From Runella salmonicolor (GTDB taxonomy: Bacteria; Bacteroidota; Bacteroidia; Cytophagales; Spirosomataceae): 64,000 nt of DNA. Shown here piece after piece: positions 41,326-49,714 of this stretch. The position numbers were made by a program, and so were the translations under genes. Each line of letters begins with the position of its first letter. Positions within the stretch are counted from its first letter, which is position 1. Below the pieces are notes generated by a model, which saw only the letters and a program-made list of their open reading frames with translations, made no database searches and had not been told where the DNA came from. The stretch lies in the NCBI RefSeq assembly GCF_024158025.1, contig NZ_JAMZEL010000006.1, forward strand, positions 1 through 64,000. The letters run 5' to 3'.

Positions 41326-43695
41326 ATGGTCACGTTTTACAAAAACTCGCGCTTTGTTGTCATGCTGGCAGGACTGCTGCTAGCCTTTACAACCGTGTTT
41401 GCCCAACAGCAAACCCTCGAAAACAACCAAATTTGTATGGACCCCATCGCTGGTCGTGGGGCGTTTATCAATGCCGTGAATACTGGCTTGTGCGTTGGCT
41501 GTACTGCTGCAAGCGGTGCCAACATCATTGATGGCAACTTAACCAACTTTGCTACGTTAACCACGGGAATCAGCTTGCTAGGCTCTGGTTCGGCCGTTTC
41601 GGTAAAAGATTCTCTCCAGTATTATCCCGCTGGCAACACCGTTGGTTTTGTGGTGGGAAGTGGCAGTACCCTTTTGGACGTAAACCTCCTCAACAACATC
41701 CAAATCAGAACCTACCGCAACGGAACCCTTGTGCAAACGGCCACGTTCAACAGCGGTGCGGGACTTTTGAAGGCAACGGCCTTTGGAGGAACTACGGGTA
41801 AGCAAATCCTGAGCTTCACTACAACGGGCGATTTTGACGAAGTACAACTTTTTGCGGCAAGTGGTCTCTTAGGTTTGCTTTCTTCTTTGGATGTATACTA
41901 CGCATTTGAAGGTCCTGCTTCTTGTCCACTAGACTGTGTCAATGCCTTGGTAGGTGCTGATGCTTCGGGGGTTACTACAGGTTCTACAACGACTGGTCTA
42001 GGAGTATGTCTTGGGGGGGGGGTATCCAATCCTAACAACGCAATTGATGCTGATTCGACAAATGCGGCCCAGATAAGTCTGGTAGCTGGGATTAACTGTG
42101 CACGTTATTTGCAGGTTGCCTTGGCTAATACAGTCAGTCCTACTCCTGGTGATGTATACGCAGGTTTTGTGGTACAACAGGGTTCGGGTCTTTTGGATGT
42201 CAATGTACTGGGTAATATTACCATCACTACTTATTTGGGTAGTAACACAACTCCACTTCAGACAATCTCAGGAGGCTCTTTGCTTACGGCTTCATTATTG
42301 GGCGGTACGCGTGTACAACTTGGGTTCAAAGTAACGCAGCCCTTTGATAAAATCAGAATTTCAGGTGGTGGCTTATTATCAGTAGCTTATGACCTAAATG
42401 TCTACTATGCTTTTGTGAAAACAGACAGCGATGCCGATGGTATGTTGGATTGTATGGACAAATGTTCTGGAAATGACTTGTTGGACACCGACGGCGACGG
42501 TATTCCTAACTTCTGCGATGAAAATATGGCTGACTTGAACGTGTTAAAAACCGTAAACAACGACAGCGTAGCCGCAGGTACCGATGTTACATTTACCGTA
42601 ACGGTAAACCGCCAAGCGGATGCAACGGGATTTGAAGCCCCTACTGGTTTAAAAATCAAAGATTTACTTCCAGTGGGCCTTACCTACGTAAGCCATACGG
42701 CTCCAACGGGAACTTTCTATGACCCAATCACTGGAATTTGGAATGTGGGTAGTGCGTTGAGCGGAGCTACGACGAGCCTTGCCCTGAGCATTACGGCGAG
42801 TGCGGATTCTAGCGGTGTTTTATCAAATATTGCAGAAGTGCTTTCCGTCAATGAAGGTGACCCGGATTCAACCCCAGGCAACGGTACTGCTGGGGCGGGA
42901 GATGACGACATTGCGAGTGCTTGCGTATCTGTACCCGTCTTTTTGTGCCCTGGTTCATCCATTTCATTGTCGGCGCCATCAGGTTCTACTGCTTATCAGT
43001 GGTATCGTAATGGTACATTGATTCCTGGAGCTACTGATTCTACTTATGTTGTTACGGAGTCTGGAAGTTATACTTTCACGAGCTCGTCGGTGGGTGTCTG
43101 TGTTTCGGGTAACTGTTGCCCAGTGGTTGTTATTTACAGAACATTGGTGGCCAATGCAGGGGCAGATCCCGCTCCAGTTTGCGAAGGTACCACAGTTGAG
43201 TTGACTGGAAGCGGCGCTGGCGTAGGAGGAACTTACCTTTGGAGCACAGGAGCCACTACGGCTACTATCTCAGTGACACCAACGACTACTACCACTTACT
43301 ACCTGACCGTTACTTCGGTAGATGGATGTGTTGATACCGATACCGTAGTAGTGACTGTAAATCCAAAACCTTTGCTTGGCTCAGTAATCGCATTGTGTAA
43401 CAACGCAGGTACAACCGACAATCCAACTGACGATACCTTCACCTTTACGCTGAACCCTGAAGGTGGTAGCAACACAACGTATACTGTTAGCGGCGCTGTA
43501 ACAGCTGGTCCGTTCAACTACGGAACGCCTCAAGTTTTCGGGCCTTTCCTTGCTAGCTCAGGCAACAAAGTAATTACCATTACGGATGCAAATACATGCT
43601 CGACAACCATAACGGTGGTAGCTCCAGTAGGTGGCTGTTCAAACTGTCCTCCAACGCCTGTCTGCGTACCTGTAACGGTGAAAAAGCTTCAATAG
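41326..43695 (+). CDS. Large secreted repeat protein with internal poly-G tract
   Basis: A 789-residue exported protein with signal peptide (about 1-26, TVFAQQ). Two homologous beta-rich domains (about 45-205 and 205-365) both end YD/SSLDVYYAFE-like (LDVYYAFEG and LNVYYAFVK). A thrombospondin-3-like calcium segment follows (TDSDADGMLDCMDKC, DTDGDGIPNFCDENM). A DUF11-type domain and Ig-like repeats (YQWYRNGTLIPGATDSTY) complete the protein. The C-terminus ends VCVPVTVKKLQ and matches neither the type A nor type B T9SS domain. Ten consecutive G at 42013-42022 encode GGG and could vary by slippage. Confidence 0.88.
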   Translation: MVTFYKNSRFVVMLAGLLLAFTTVFAQQQTLENNQICMDPIAGRGAFINAVNTGLCVGCTAASGANIIDGNLTNFATLTTGISLLGSGSAVSVKDSLQYYPAGNTVGFVVGSGSTLLDVNLLNNIQIRTYRNGTLVQTATFNSGAGLLKATAFGGTTGKQILSFTTTGDFDEVQLFAASGLLGLLSSLDVYYAFEGPASCPLDCVNALVGADASGVTTGSTTTGLGVCLGGGVSNPNNAIDADSTNAAQISLVAGINCARYLQVALANTVSPTPGDVYAGFVVQQGSGLLDVNVLGNITITTYLGSNTTPLQTISGGSLLTASLLGGTRVQLGFKVTQPFDKIRISGGGLLSVAYDLNVYYAFVKTDSDADGMLDCMDKCSGNDLLDTDGDGIPNFCDENMADLNVLKTVNNDSVAAGTDVTFTVTVNRQADATGFEAPTGLKIKDLLPVGLTYVSHTAPTGTFYDPITGIWNVGSALSGATTSLALSITASADSSGVLSNIAEVLSVNEGDPDSTPGNGTAGAGDDDIASACVSVPVFLCPGSSISLSAPSGSTAYQWYRNGTLIPGATDSTYVVTESGSYTFTSSSVGVCVSGNCCPVVVIYRTLVANAGADPAPVCEGTTVELTGSGAGVGGTYLWSTGATTATISVTPTTTTTYYLTVTSVDGCVDTDTVVVTVNPKPLLGSVIALCNNAGTTDNPTDDTFTFTLNPEGGSNTTYTVSGAVTAGPFNYGTPQVFGPFLASSGNKVITITDANTCSTTITVVAPVGGCSNCPPTPVCVPVTVKKLQ

Positions 43696-43750
43696 CTTAA
43701 AGAAGCTGTTTGATACAACAACAACAGCACTATTTAATTTCTAAGTATAA

Positions 43751-43784
43751 AATAGCCTTCTATCCCAAGAAGGCTATTTTTTTT
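43751..43784 (+). terminator. Rho-independent terminator
   Basis: Perfect 11-bp stem AATAGCCTTCT (43751-43761) / AGAAGGCTATT (43768-43778), with A's before and an eight-T run after. It ends the surface-protein transcript. Confidence 0.95.
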
Positions 43785-43886
43785 ATACCAATAAAATTAT
43801 TTTATTTGTAATATAATCCATAAAGTAGTATATGCTCGTATATATTGTCGAGCATTGTTTTGTTACAAACATAATCATCCTTACTG

Positions 43887-45044
43887 ATGATTTACAGTTT
43901 ACATCTTTTGGTCGTTTTTATTAGCCTAATCTGTATGTGTCTGTGTATCAGGACAAACACGGGTGTTCATTTGCGTTATTTGGGTGGTTTGTTCCTGCTT
44001 ATTTCAATTGCTGAATTTTTACAGTTTACCATACCAGAACAACTGCGGGCATCCTCTTTTTTTTTGGTAGTGCCCGAAACCTTGAGGTTGGTCATTCCGG
44101 TGATGGTGGTGGGGTATGTTCGGGCATCGCTTGGATTCAAGAATCATCTTTATTCTAAGTGGCTTTTGATTCCCGCTTTTTTACATTTAAAGGTGTTTTC
44201 TTATTTATACGCAGCGGGTGAGGTCTCGGCTTCCGATTTTACCAATGGGACATTTCAGATGAGTGCTTCGGTGGCGGTAGGAATTTTCAGTGCCCTTGCT
44301 GGATTGTTTCTTTTTCAGTTTTTGTCAAAAAATTATGCCCGTTTGTCCCGTTCTATGCATCCAACTACCTCAATTTGGTTGAAAAGCATCGTTGGGTTCT
44401 TATTGTTTCAATCTGTAATGGCATTTTCGGGGGTAGGAATTCGGTCTTTTTGGGGTGAGAATTCAGCTCAGTTTAAGATTTATGAATTAGTTGGGCAAAT
44501 AAGTCTCCTGATTTGGTGTTTGGGCACGATTTTTTTAATGATAAAATCACCTTTTGTATTGGAGGAGTTTGTGCCCGATGTTCACGTCTCGTATTGGGAG
44601 GAGGAGCGCATGGTGGGTCCAGAAACTAAAGTGGATAACCAAAACCATTATGAGCAAATTTCTTCTAAAAAGGAAATACCCGCAGATATACGGACAAAAT
44701 ATATAGAAAAAATTCGGGAAGAATTGGAGGTAAATGAGTTGTTTCTCGATTCTAAGCTTACACTTGGTAGCTTAGCCAAGAAAATAGACATCAGTCCCCA
44801 TCAACTTTCTTACATCATCAACAGTGAATGGAAAATGAATTTCAATGAGTTTGTTAATTCATACAGGATTAACAAAGCTCAAACACTTTTAAAAGATATT
44901 GAATATCAAAGTGCCACCATTTTTGCCATTGGAATAGACTCTGGGTTTAATTCTGAATCATCCTTCTATACAGCATTCAAAAAAGCGACGGGGCATTCCC
45001 CAAAACGATACAGAGAGACATTAAAATTGACTTCAGAATTATAA
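43887..45044 (+). CDS. Membrane-bound AraC-family regulator
   Basis: A 385-residue protein. Residues 1-220 contain about six or seven membrane segments; the C-terminal ~100 residues (about 285-380) are an AraC-type double helix-turn-helix: LGSLAKKIDISPHQLSYIIN, RINKAQTLLKD, FAIGIDSGFNSESSFYTAFKKATGHSPKRYRE. This layout suggests that a membrane signal is passed directly to a DNA-binding domain. The inducer is unknown. A second AraC regulator gene follows after 116 bases on the same strand. Confidence 0.92.
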   Translation: MIYSLHLLVVFISLICMCLCIRTNTGVHLRYLGGLFLLISIAEFLQFTIPEQLRASSFFLVVPETLRLVIPVMVVGYVRASLGFKNHLYSKWLLIPAFLHLKVFSYLYAAGEVSASDFTNGTFQMSASVAVGIFSALAGLFLFQFLSKNYARLSRSMHPTTSIWLKSIVGFLLFQSVMAFSGVGIRSFWGENSAQFKIYELVGQISLLIWCLGTIFLMIKSPFVLEEFVPDVHVSYWEEERMVGPETKVDNQNHYEQISSKKEIPADIRTKYIEKIREELEVNELFLDSKLTLGSLAKKIDISPHQLSYIINSEWKMNFNEFVNSYRINKAQTLLKDIEYQSATIFAIGIDSGFNSESSFYTAFKKATGHSPKRYRETLKLTSEL

Positions 45045-45160
45045 TTTAGGAGTGTTTTAGCGAAAAAAGAGCCTTTATTTGTTCGACATAATTTATCTGA
45101 CCTAAAGAATAGGATAAATTAAGTGGCAAAATTGATTTGTTAAATTCGTATTCCAATTTT

Positions 45161-46162
45161 ATGGAGATCAAATTAAGTCTTAAACCATCTAAACAATGGA
45201 TGGCAGAAGTTGCTGAACAATTTGGCGTAGAGGCAGAATCTCCCACTGAATTTTACCATACAGACGGAAATTCTTTTATTAAATTAGACGCCATGCTTTT
45301 TGACAGAGAAGTGTCGGTTTTACTTGGAGAGTTATGTTGGTATAAACCACTGAATACATTAAAGGAGTCGCTTGGTACAAATGATTATTGGACCCTTACG
45401 TTTGTACAATCGGAGGATGCGCACACGCATTATTTGTTGGATAACAAAACAAGGCAGAAAACGCAGATGCAAAAATCAATGGTATTGTACAGTTCTAAAA
45501 TGACGGTAGATACGCATTGGCCCGTTGGGAAACACTCCCGATTTGTGGCAATCAGTTTTCATCGCGATTGGCTGTATGATAAGCTTGGCATTAATGCTGC
45601 TGGTCAGGAAAACTATTCGCCTTTTATCAAATTATTGACTTCTGAAGCAGGAGTTTATTTGCAGGGGGCTTCTTTTTTTGACCAAACAGTGACGCTGGAT
45701 AAACTTTTTGATGACACCTCTTCATTTACCAGAAGACTAGTGGCTCAGGCTCAATGCTATAAATTAATTGCTGATTTTATCGCTCAAGTAGGCCGTAATG
45801 AGTCTACTTTTCAACAAAATAGAATCAATCAACATGATTTGAAGCAAATTGAAGAGATTGAAAGCCGTTACTTTATGGTCAACAAACCACTTCCAAATCT
45901 GGAATTTTTGGCAAGTGAGGCAAATATGAGCTTGTCAAAATTTAAGAAATGTTTTAAGCAGGTGTATGGTTTCCCTCCGTATGAGTACCATCTTAATCAA
46001 AAATTGGAAGTAGCAAAAAATCAGCTGCTAGAGAATAAATGGACGATTTCGGAGATTGCATCTAACTTAGGATATACCAGCGCGGCTAACTTTGACAAAG
46101 CATTTAAGAAAAAGTACATGGTGAGTCCAACAAAAATGTTAAAAAAAAACAATTCAATTTAA
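45161..46162 (+). CDS. AraC-family transcriptional regulator
   Basis: A 333-residue soluble regulator. The C-terminal AraC domain (about 245-330) is clear: LEFLASEANMSLSKFKKCFKQVYG, YEYHLNQKLEVAKNQLLENKW, ISEIASNLGYTSAANFDKAFKKKYMVSP. The N-terminal 220 residues probably bind a ligand but match no domain I recognise. The start at 45161 (MEIKLSLKPS) is preferred over an in-frame TTG at 45137. It is followed after 32 bases by a small transposase-like gene. Confidence 0.9.
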   Translation: MEIKLSLKPSKQWMAEVAEQFGVEAESPTEFYHTDGNSFIKLDAMLFDREVSVLLGELCWYKPLNTLKESLGTNDYWTLTFVQSEDAHTHYLLDNKTRQKTQMQKSMVLYSSKMTVDTHWPVGKHSRFVAISFHRDWLYDKLGINAAGQENYSPFIKLLTSEAGVYLQGASFFDQTVTLDKLFDDTSSFTRRLVAQAQCYKLIADFIAQVGRNESTFQQNRINQHDLKQIEEIESRYFMVNKPLPNLEFLASEANMSLSKFKKCFKQVYGFPPYEYHLNQKLEVAKNQLLENKWTISEIASNLGYTSAANFDKAFKKKYMVSPTKMLKKNNSI

Positions 46163-46194
46163 TATCCACTTCTTTCTACATTAACTAATATTAT

Positions 46195-46644
46195 ATGGTT
46201 TGGGTAATGATTCAAAGGTTCGAAGACCTTCAAGCTGATGAAAAAAATCTTCGCAGGCTTACAGGATTGAGAAAAAATGAGTTTAAAATGCTCTACAATC
46301 CTTTCCATGAAGTATGGCAGTCTTATTTTTCAGAGTATACTTTTGACGGCAGCCCGCGCTTGCGGCGTCAAATTTCTACCCGGAAAAACAGCCTCTTTAG
46401 CGATACACAGGATGCATTGCTTTTTGTGCTGATTTATTTAAAGGGTGGGGTACCTCAAGAACAATTAGCGGCCAGTTTTGGCATGGACCAACCCAAGGTC
46501 AGCAAATATCTTTCGCTTACCCAACGGATACTGCTTAAGGCGATTGAAAAAAATCCCAGCATCATCTCTCGACGCAAGCAAAAGAAATTGTGGGAGGCAA
46601 TCGCGGCCAGAATGAACAACCAGGTAGCCGAGCCCGCCTATTGA
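46195..46644 (+). CDS. Stand-alone transposase helix-turn-helix protein
   Basis: A 149-residue protein that matches only the N-terminal DNA-binding half of IS5-type DDE transposases (HTH_Tnp_4 type). Visible are LTGLRKNEFKMLYNPF near the start and LFVLIYLKGGVPQEQLAASFGMDQPKVSKYL (split: LFVLIYLKGG, LAASFGMDQPKVSKY) near the middle. No DDE catalytic domain, terminal repeats or target duplication are visible around it, and the frame ends at a normal stop before a strong terminator. It may be a domesticated DNA-binding protein or a stable fragment. A start at 46207 is also possible. Confidence 0.75.
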   Translation: MVWVMIQRFEDLQADEKNLRRLTGLRKNEFKMLYNPFHEVWQSYFSEYTFDGSPRLRRQISTRKNSLFSDTQDALLFVLIYLKGGVPQEQLAASFGMDQPKVSKYLSLTQRILLKAIEKNPSIISRRKQKKLWEAIAARMNNQVAEPAY

Positions 46645-46699
46645 TTGAGATAGTGCTCGTTCTGATTTAAGATTATTTAATAAACGCTCAATTTTGTTG

Positions 46700-46749
46700 C
46701 GCGATAGTGTTCAAGAATAGCTATTTTTGAACACTATCGCGTTTTTTTT
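46700..46749 (+). terminator. Very strong rho-independent terminator
   Basis: Perfect 14-bp arms CGCGATAGTGTTCA (46700-46713) / TGAACACTATCGCG (46728-46741), extended inward by one A-T pair, followed by eight T. It separates the transposase-like gene from the serine dehydratase gene 17 bases downstream. Confidence 0.95.
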
Positions 46750-46766
46750 GCTAAAATAACCCGTTT

Positions 46767-48149
46767 ATGTCTTCCAAAAACGCAATTACTACTTCATTAT
46801 TTGACCTATTTAAAGTGGGGCCTGGGCCGTCGAGTTCGCATACGATAGGCCCTATGAAGGCGGCGTATCTTTTTTTACAACAACTGATACAACTACCAGC
46901 CGAACAGGCGCAACGTGGCAAACTGCTCCAAATCAACCTCTATGGCTCATTGAGTGCCACGGGCAAAGGCCACGGTACCGACCGCGCCATTGTGGGAGGC
47001 CTATTGGGCTGGCAACCTCATACGTGCGACCCAAAAGAGCTGACTGGGCTCATGAAAAAGAAAGAAGACACTTACGAAATTCAGTTTCAGGGAATGAAGG
47101 TGCCTGTTTCGGAAAGCAGTATTGTTTATCATAAAGGAAAAACTTCATTTCCACACCCCAATACCATGATTTTGAGACTCTTGGATGAAGATGGGAAAAC
47201 GGTCGTCGAAGGAGAGTTTTATTCCGTAGGTGGAGGGTTTATTCAACAAAAGGGCCATGAACCCGAAGGAACAAAGCATCGTTTGCCAGCGTATCCGTAT
47301 TCAACGATGGAGGAATTGCAGGCGCATTTACGCGCAGGCAACCTCACCCTATCGCAGCTCATGATTGAAAATGAAAAGGCGTTGACGGGCCTTTCTGAAA
47401 AAGAAATTGTTCGGAAAATAGACCAAATTTTGGATTTTATGCACAAAGCTGTCAAGCGGGGAGTACGGGCCAAGGGTATTTTGCCTGGTTCGATTCGACT
47501 TCAGCGAAAAGCCCCTTTGCTTTATGAGCGGGCTAAACAACACGCCTCCACGACCGACAGTTTTTTGATTTTTCTGAATTCCTATTGTTTGGCAGCCTCC
47601 GAAGAAAATGCGGCCGGCAGTATTGTCGTTACGGCCCCCACATCGGGGGCGTCGGGGGTTTTTCCGGGGCTTACTTACCTGATGAAATACCACTTTCACT
47701 ACTCTCCCCAAAAAATGCGTGATGGAATGTTGGCGGCTGGAGCCATTGGTTTTTTGGTAAAACACAACGCTAGTATTTCAGGGGCTGAAATGGGCTGTAT
47801 GGGCGAAATCGGAACGGCCTCGGCCATGGGCGCAGCCATGCTCACGTACGCTGCTGGTGGGAGCATTGAGCAGGTAGAAGCGGCGGCTGAAATTGGCATC
47901 GAGCACCATCTCGGTATGACCTGCGACCCCATCGGTGGCTATGTGCAGATTCCGTGCATTGAGCGCAATGCCATGGGGGCGGCCAAAGCTTACAATGCCT
48001 ACCTTCTGGCCATGACCATCGACCCTGGAATGCAAAAAATCTCTTTCGATAGCGTCATAAAAGTAATGAGAGCCACTGGCCGTGATATGTCAAAAAAATA
48101 CAAAGAAACCTCAGAAGCGGGCTTAGCCTTGAGCGTGACCGAGTGCTGA
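46767..48149 (+). CDS. sdaA: L-serine ammonia-lyase, iron-sulfur type
   Basis: A 460-residue single-chain serine dehydratase. N-terminal beta domain: DLFKVGPGPSSSHTIGPMKAAYLF and YGSLSATGKGHGTDRAIVGGLLG. C-terminal alpha domain: TAPTSGASGVFPGL, GAEMGCMGEIGTASAMGAA and HHLGMTCDPIGGYVQIPCIERNAMGA. The Cys residues in the last two stretches and SYCLAASEENAAG are candidates for [4Fe-4S] ligands. It converts L-serine to pyruvate and ammonia. It is monocistronic after a strong terminator. Confidence 0.96.
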   Translation: MSSKNAITTSLFDLFKVGPGPSSSHTIGPMKAAYLFLQQLIQLPAEQAQRGKLLQINLYGSLSATGKGHGTDRAIVGGLLGWQPHTCDPKELTGLMKKKEDTYEIQFQGMKVPVSESSIVYHKGKTSFPHPNTMILRLLDEDGKTVVEGEFYSVGGGFIQQKGHEPEGTKHRLPAYPYSTMEELQAHLRAGNLTLSQLMIENEKALTGLSEKEIVRKIDQILDFMHKAVKRGVRAKGILPGSIRLQRKAPLLYERAKQHASTTDSFLIFLNSYCLAASEENAAGSIVVTAPTSGASGVFPGLTYLMKYHFHYSPQKMRDGMLAAGAIGFLVKHNASISGAEMGCMGEIGTASAMGAAMLTYAAGGSIEQVEAAAEIGIEHHLGMTCDPIGGYVQIPCIERNAMGAAKAYNAYLLAMTIDPGMQKISFDSVIKVMRATGRDMSKKYKETSEAGLALSVTEC

Positions 48150-48162
48150 CGGATGGGTTTGT

Positions 48163-49608
48163 TTAGCGTTTGTCGCCATCGCCTACTTTAGGCTGAACGT
48201 TAAGTTGATAAATTCCCTTCCACTGGGTAGAATGGTATCGCTTGCCGAGTTCGGGAAGACGCTTGAAGAGGCGTGGCATTAGATTTTCTTTGTCGATGAC
48301 GTAGGTAGGAGGGTCAGCGGTAAAATTGTCAAAGATACTGATAACACTTTCGTAGCTGTCCAAATTTTCAAAGTCATTGCGGGCCAATTCCCAATTAATA
48401 TAGGCTGTAGCGGGGTAATTGTCGCGGTATTCTCCTTCGTCTTCCCCGATGACAAGCACTTTCTGCTGACGAATCGAGGCGGGCAACAGGGCACTTTTGA
48501 TTTTCAGGTTATCTAGGCGTGCCGAACTGGTCAGGGTAATGGGGTCGGTGAGGAAAGAGGCCTGATACCGAAAAAACAAAGTAGTCAGAAATACAACCAT
48601 AAAAAGAACTTCGGCCAGCCAGCGGCGCTTCATCAGCATAAAGAAATTGACAGCAAAAAATGCCACGGGAGGAATGAAAATAATGAATTGCATGGGGGCA
48701 ATAAACGGCATCAACCCGATAGAAAGTAAAGCGGTAATTACCCACAAACCCATTATTTGCTGGCATCGACCCTGATAATTGATAAAACGAGGATACCCAA
48801 TGGTTTGAAAAAAGCCTAATCCACCTACCAAAAAAGCGCCCCCCATGGTACCGATGACCCCCAAAAAATCCTGTAAATTATACCGTCGCGCTTCAAAGGC
48901 CGACGTGAGCAGGTTTTGACTTAAATCGTCGAGCGCACCACGAAAGAAGAAGAAAAGTGCCGAAAGTGCAATTGGGAAAATATACCCGAAAAGCGCCAAC
49001 GTATGTTGTCTGAAATTAGCCCCTGTGTAGAGAAGCATCGAGAAAAAAGCCCACAGTAGAAATAGGCCCATGGGCAAATAAAACAGCGTGGCCACGCTCA
49101 GGTAAAAACCCAGTTCAAATACTTCGTCAGTGACTCCTTCGCGTTGCATTTGACGGATAAGCGTGCCAAAGGCCAATAAAATAAACGTGGTGGCCATCAA
49201 AACGGGCGACAATATACTGCAATCAAACGAGACGTTGATAAAGAGCAGGTACAGCACCCCAGGAACGTAATTGCGCTCCGTAAAAAGCTGACGTTGATTG
49301 GAGATATAATTGAAGTAAATGGCCTGCAAAAGAATCAGAATATTGGCAATGCTGCGGTGAGCAGCGGGAGAGCGACCAAAAAGCTCGTCGATGCCCCAAT
49401 AGGCCGCCGCCGAGAGAGGACTGAGATTGTCCCATACGTCGCGGTAAAGCATGAATCCTTGCCCCATTTTTTCACCTACTAGCATCCATTGGAGTTCAGA
49501 AACCAACAGGTCAGGGGCATTGATATAAAACGGAAATTGAAACATCACCAAAACGATGATGAGGCTCAAAATCTGATAAGGAGCATTAACTCTGAAAAAA
49601 CTTAGCAT
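48163..49608 (-). CDS. Polytopic membrane protein, possibly GT-C-like, function unknown
   Basis: A 481-residue protein with about ten membrane segments in residues 10-355 and a soluble C-terminal domain of about 120 residues. The loop after the first segment has acidic and aromatic residues (MLYRDVWDNLSPLSAAAYWGIDELFGRSP), which recalls glycosyltransferase-C folds, where an early D/E loop is catalytic. The C-terminal part contains LVIGEDEGEYRDNYPATAYINWELARNDFENL. No firm family assignment. It is followed upstream by a hairpin repeat and guaA on the same strand. Confidence 0.65.
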   Translation of the reverse strand: MLSFFRVNAPYQILSLIIVLVMFQFPFYINAPDLLVSELQWMLVGEKMGQGFMLYRDVWDNLSPLSAAAYWGIDELFGRSPAAHRSIANILILLQAIYFNYISNQRQLFTERNYVPGVLYLLFINVSFDCSILSPVLMATTFILLAFGTLIRQMQREGVTDEVFELGFYLSVATLFYLPMGLFLLWAFFSMLLYTGANFRQHTLALFGYIFPIALSALFFFFRGALDDLSQNLLTSAFEARRYNLQDFLGVIGTMGGAFLVGGLGFFQTIGYPRFINYQGRCQQIMGLWVITALLSIGLMPFIAPMQFIIFIPPVAFFAVNFFMLMKRRWLAEVLFMVVFLTTLFFRYQASFLTDPITLTSSARLDNLKIKSALLPASIRQQKVLVIGEDEGEYRDNYPATAYINWELARNDFENLDSYESVISIFDNFTADPPTYVIDKENLMPRLFKRLPELGKRYHSTQWKGIYQLNVQPKVGDGDKR

Positions 49609-49610
49609 CG

Positions 49611-49699
49611 CAGTAGGCAGTTTACAGTCTACAGTAGGCAGTTTGCAGTCTACTATAATACACTCAATCTCTAAGTGCGTGTTTGCAGACTGCCTACTG
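49611..49699. repeat. Intergenic hairpin repeat, family A (copy 2)
   Basis: Two tandem 21-base units beginning CAGTAGGCAGTTTRCAGT (49611 and 49632) are answered by ACTGCCTACTG (49689-49699) in inverse orientation. The 18-mer at 49611 is identical to the one at 3153. It lies between two minus-strand genes. Confidence 0.85.
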
Positions 49700-49714
49700 T
49701 GAACTGCTTACTTT

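Noticed and set aside
46195..46644. Complete insertion sequence
   Set aside because: No catalytic domain, terminal inverted repeats or target duplication found around it.
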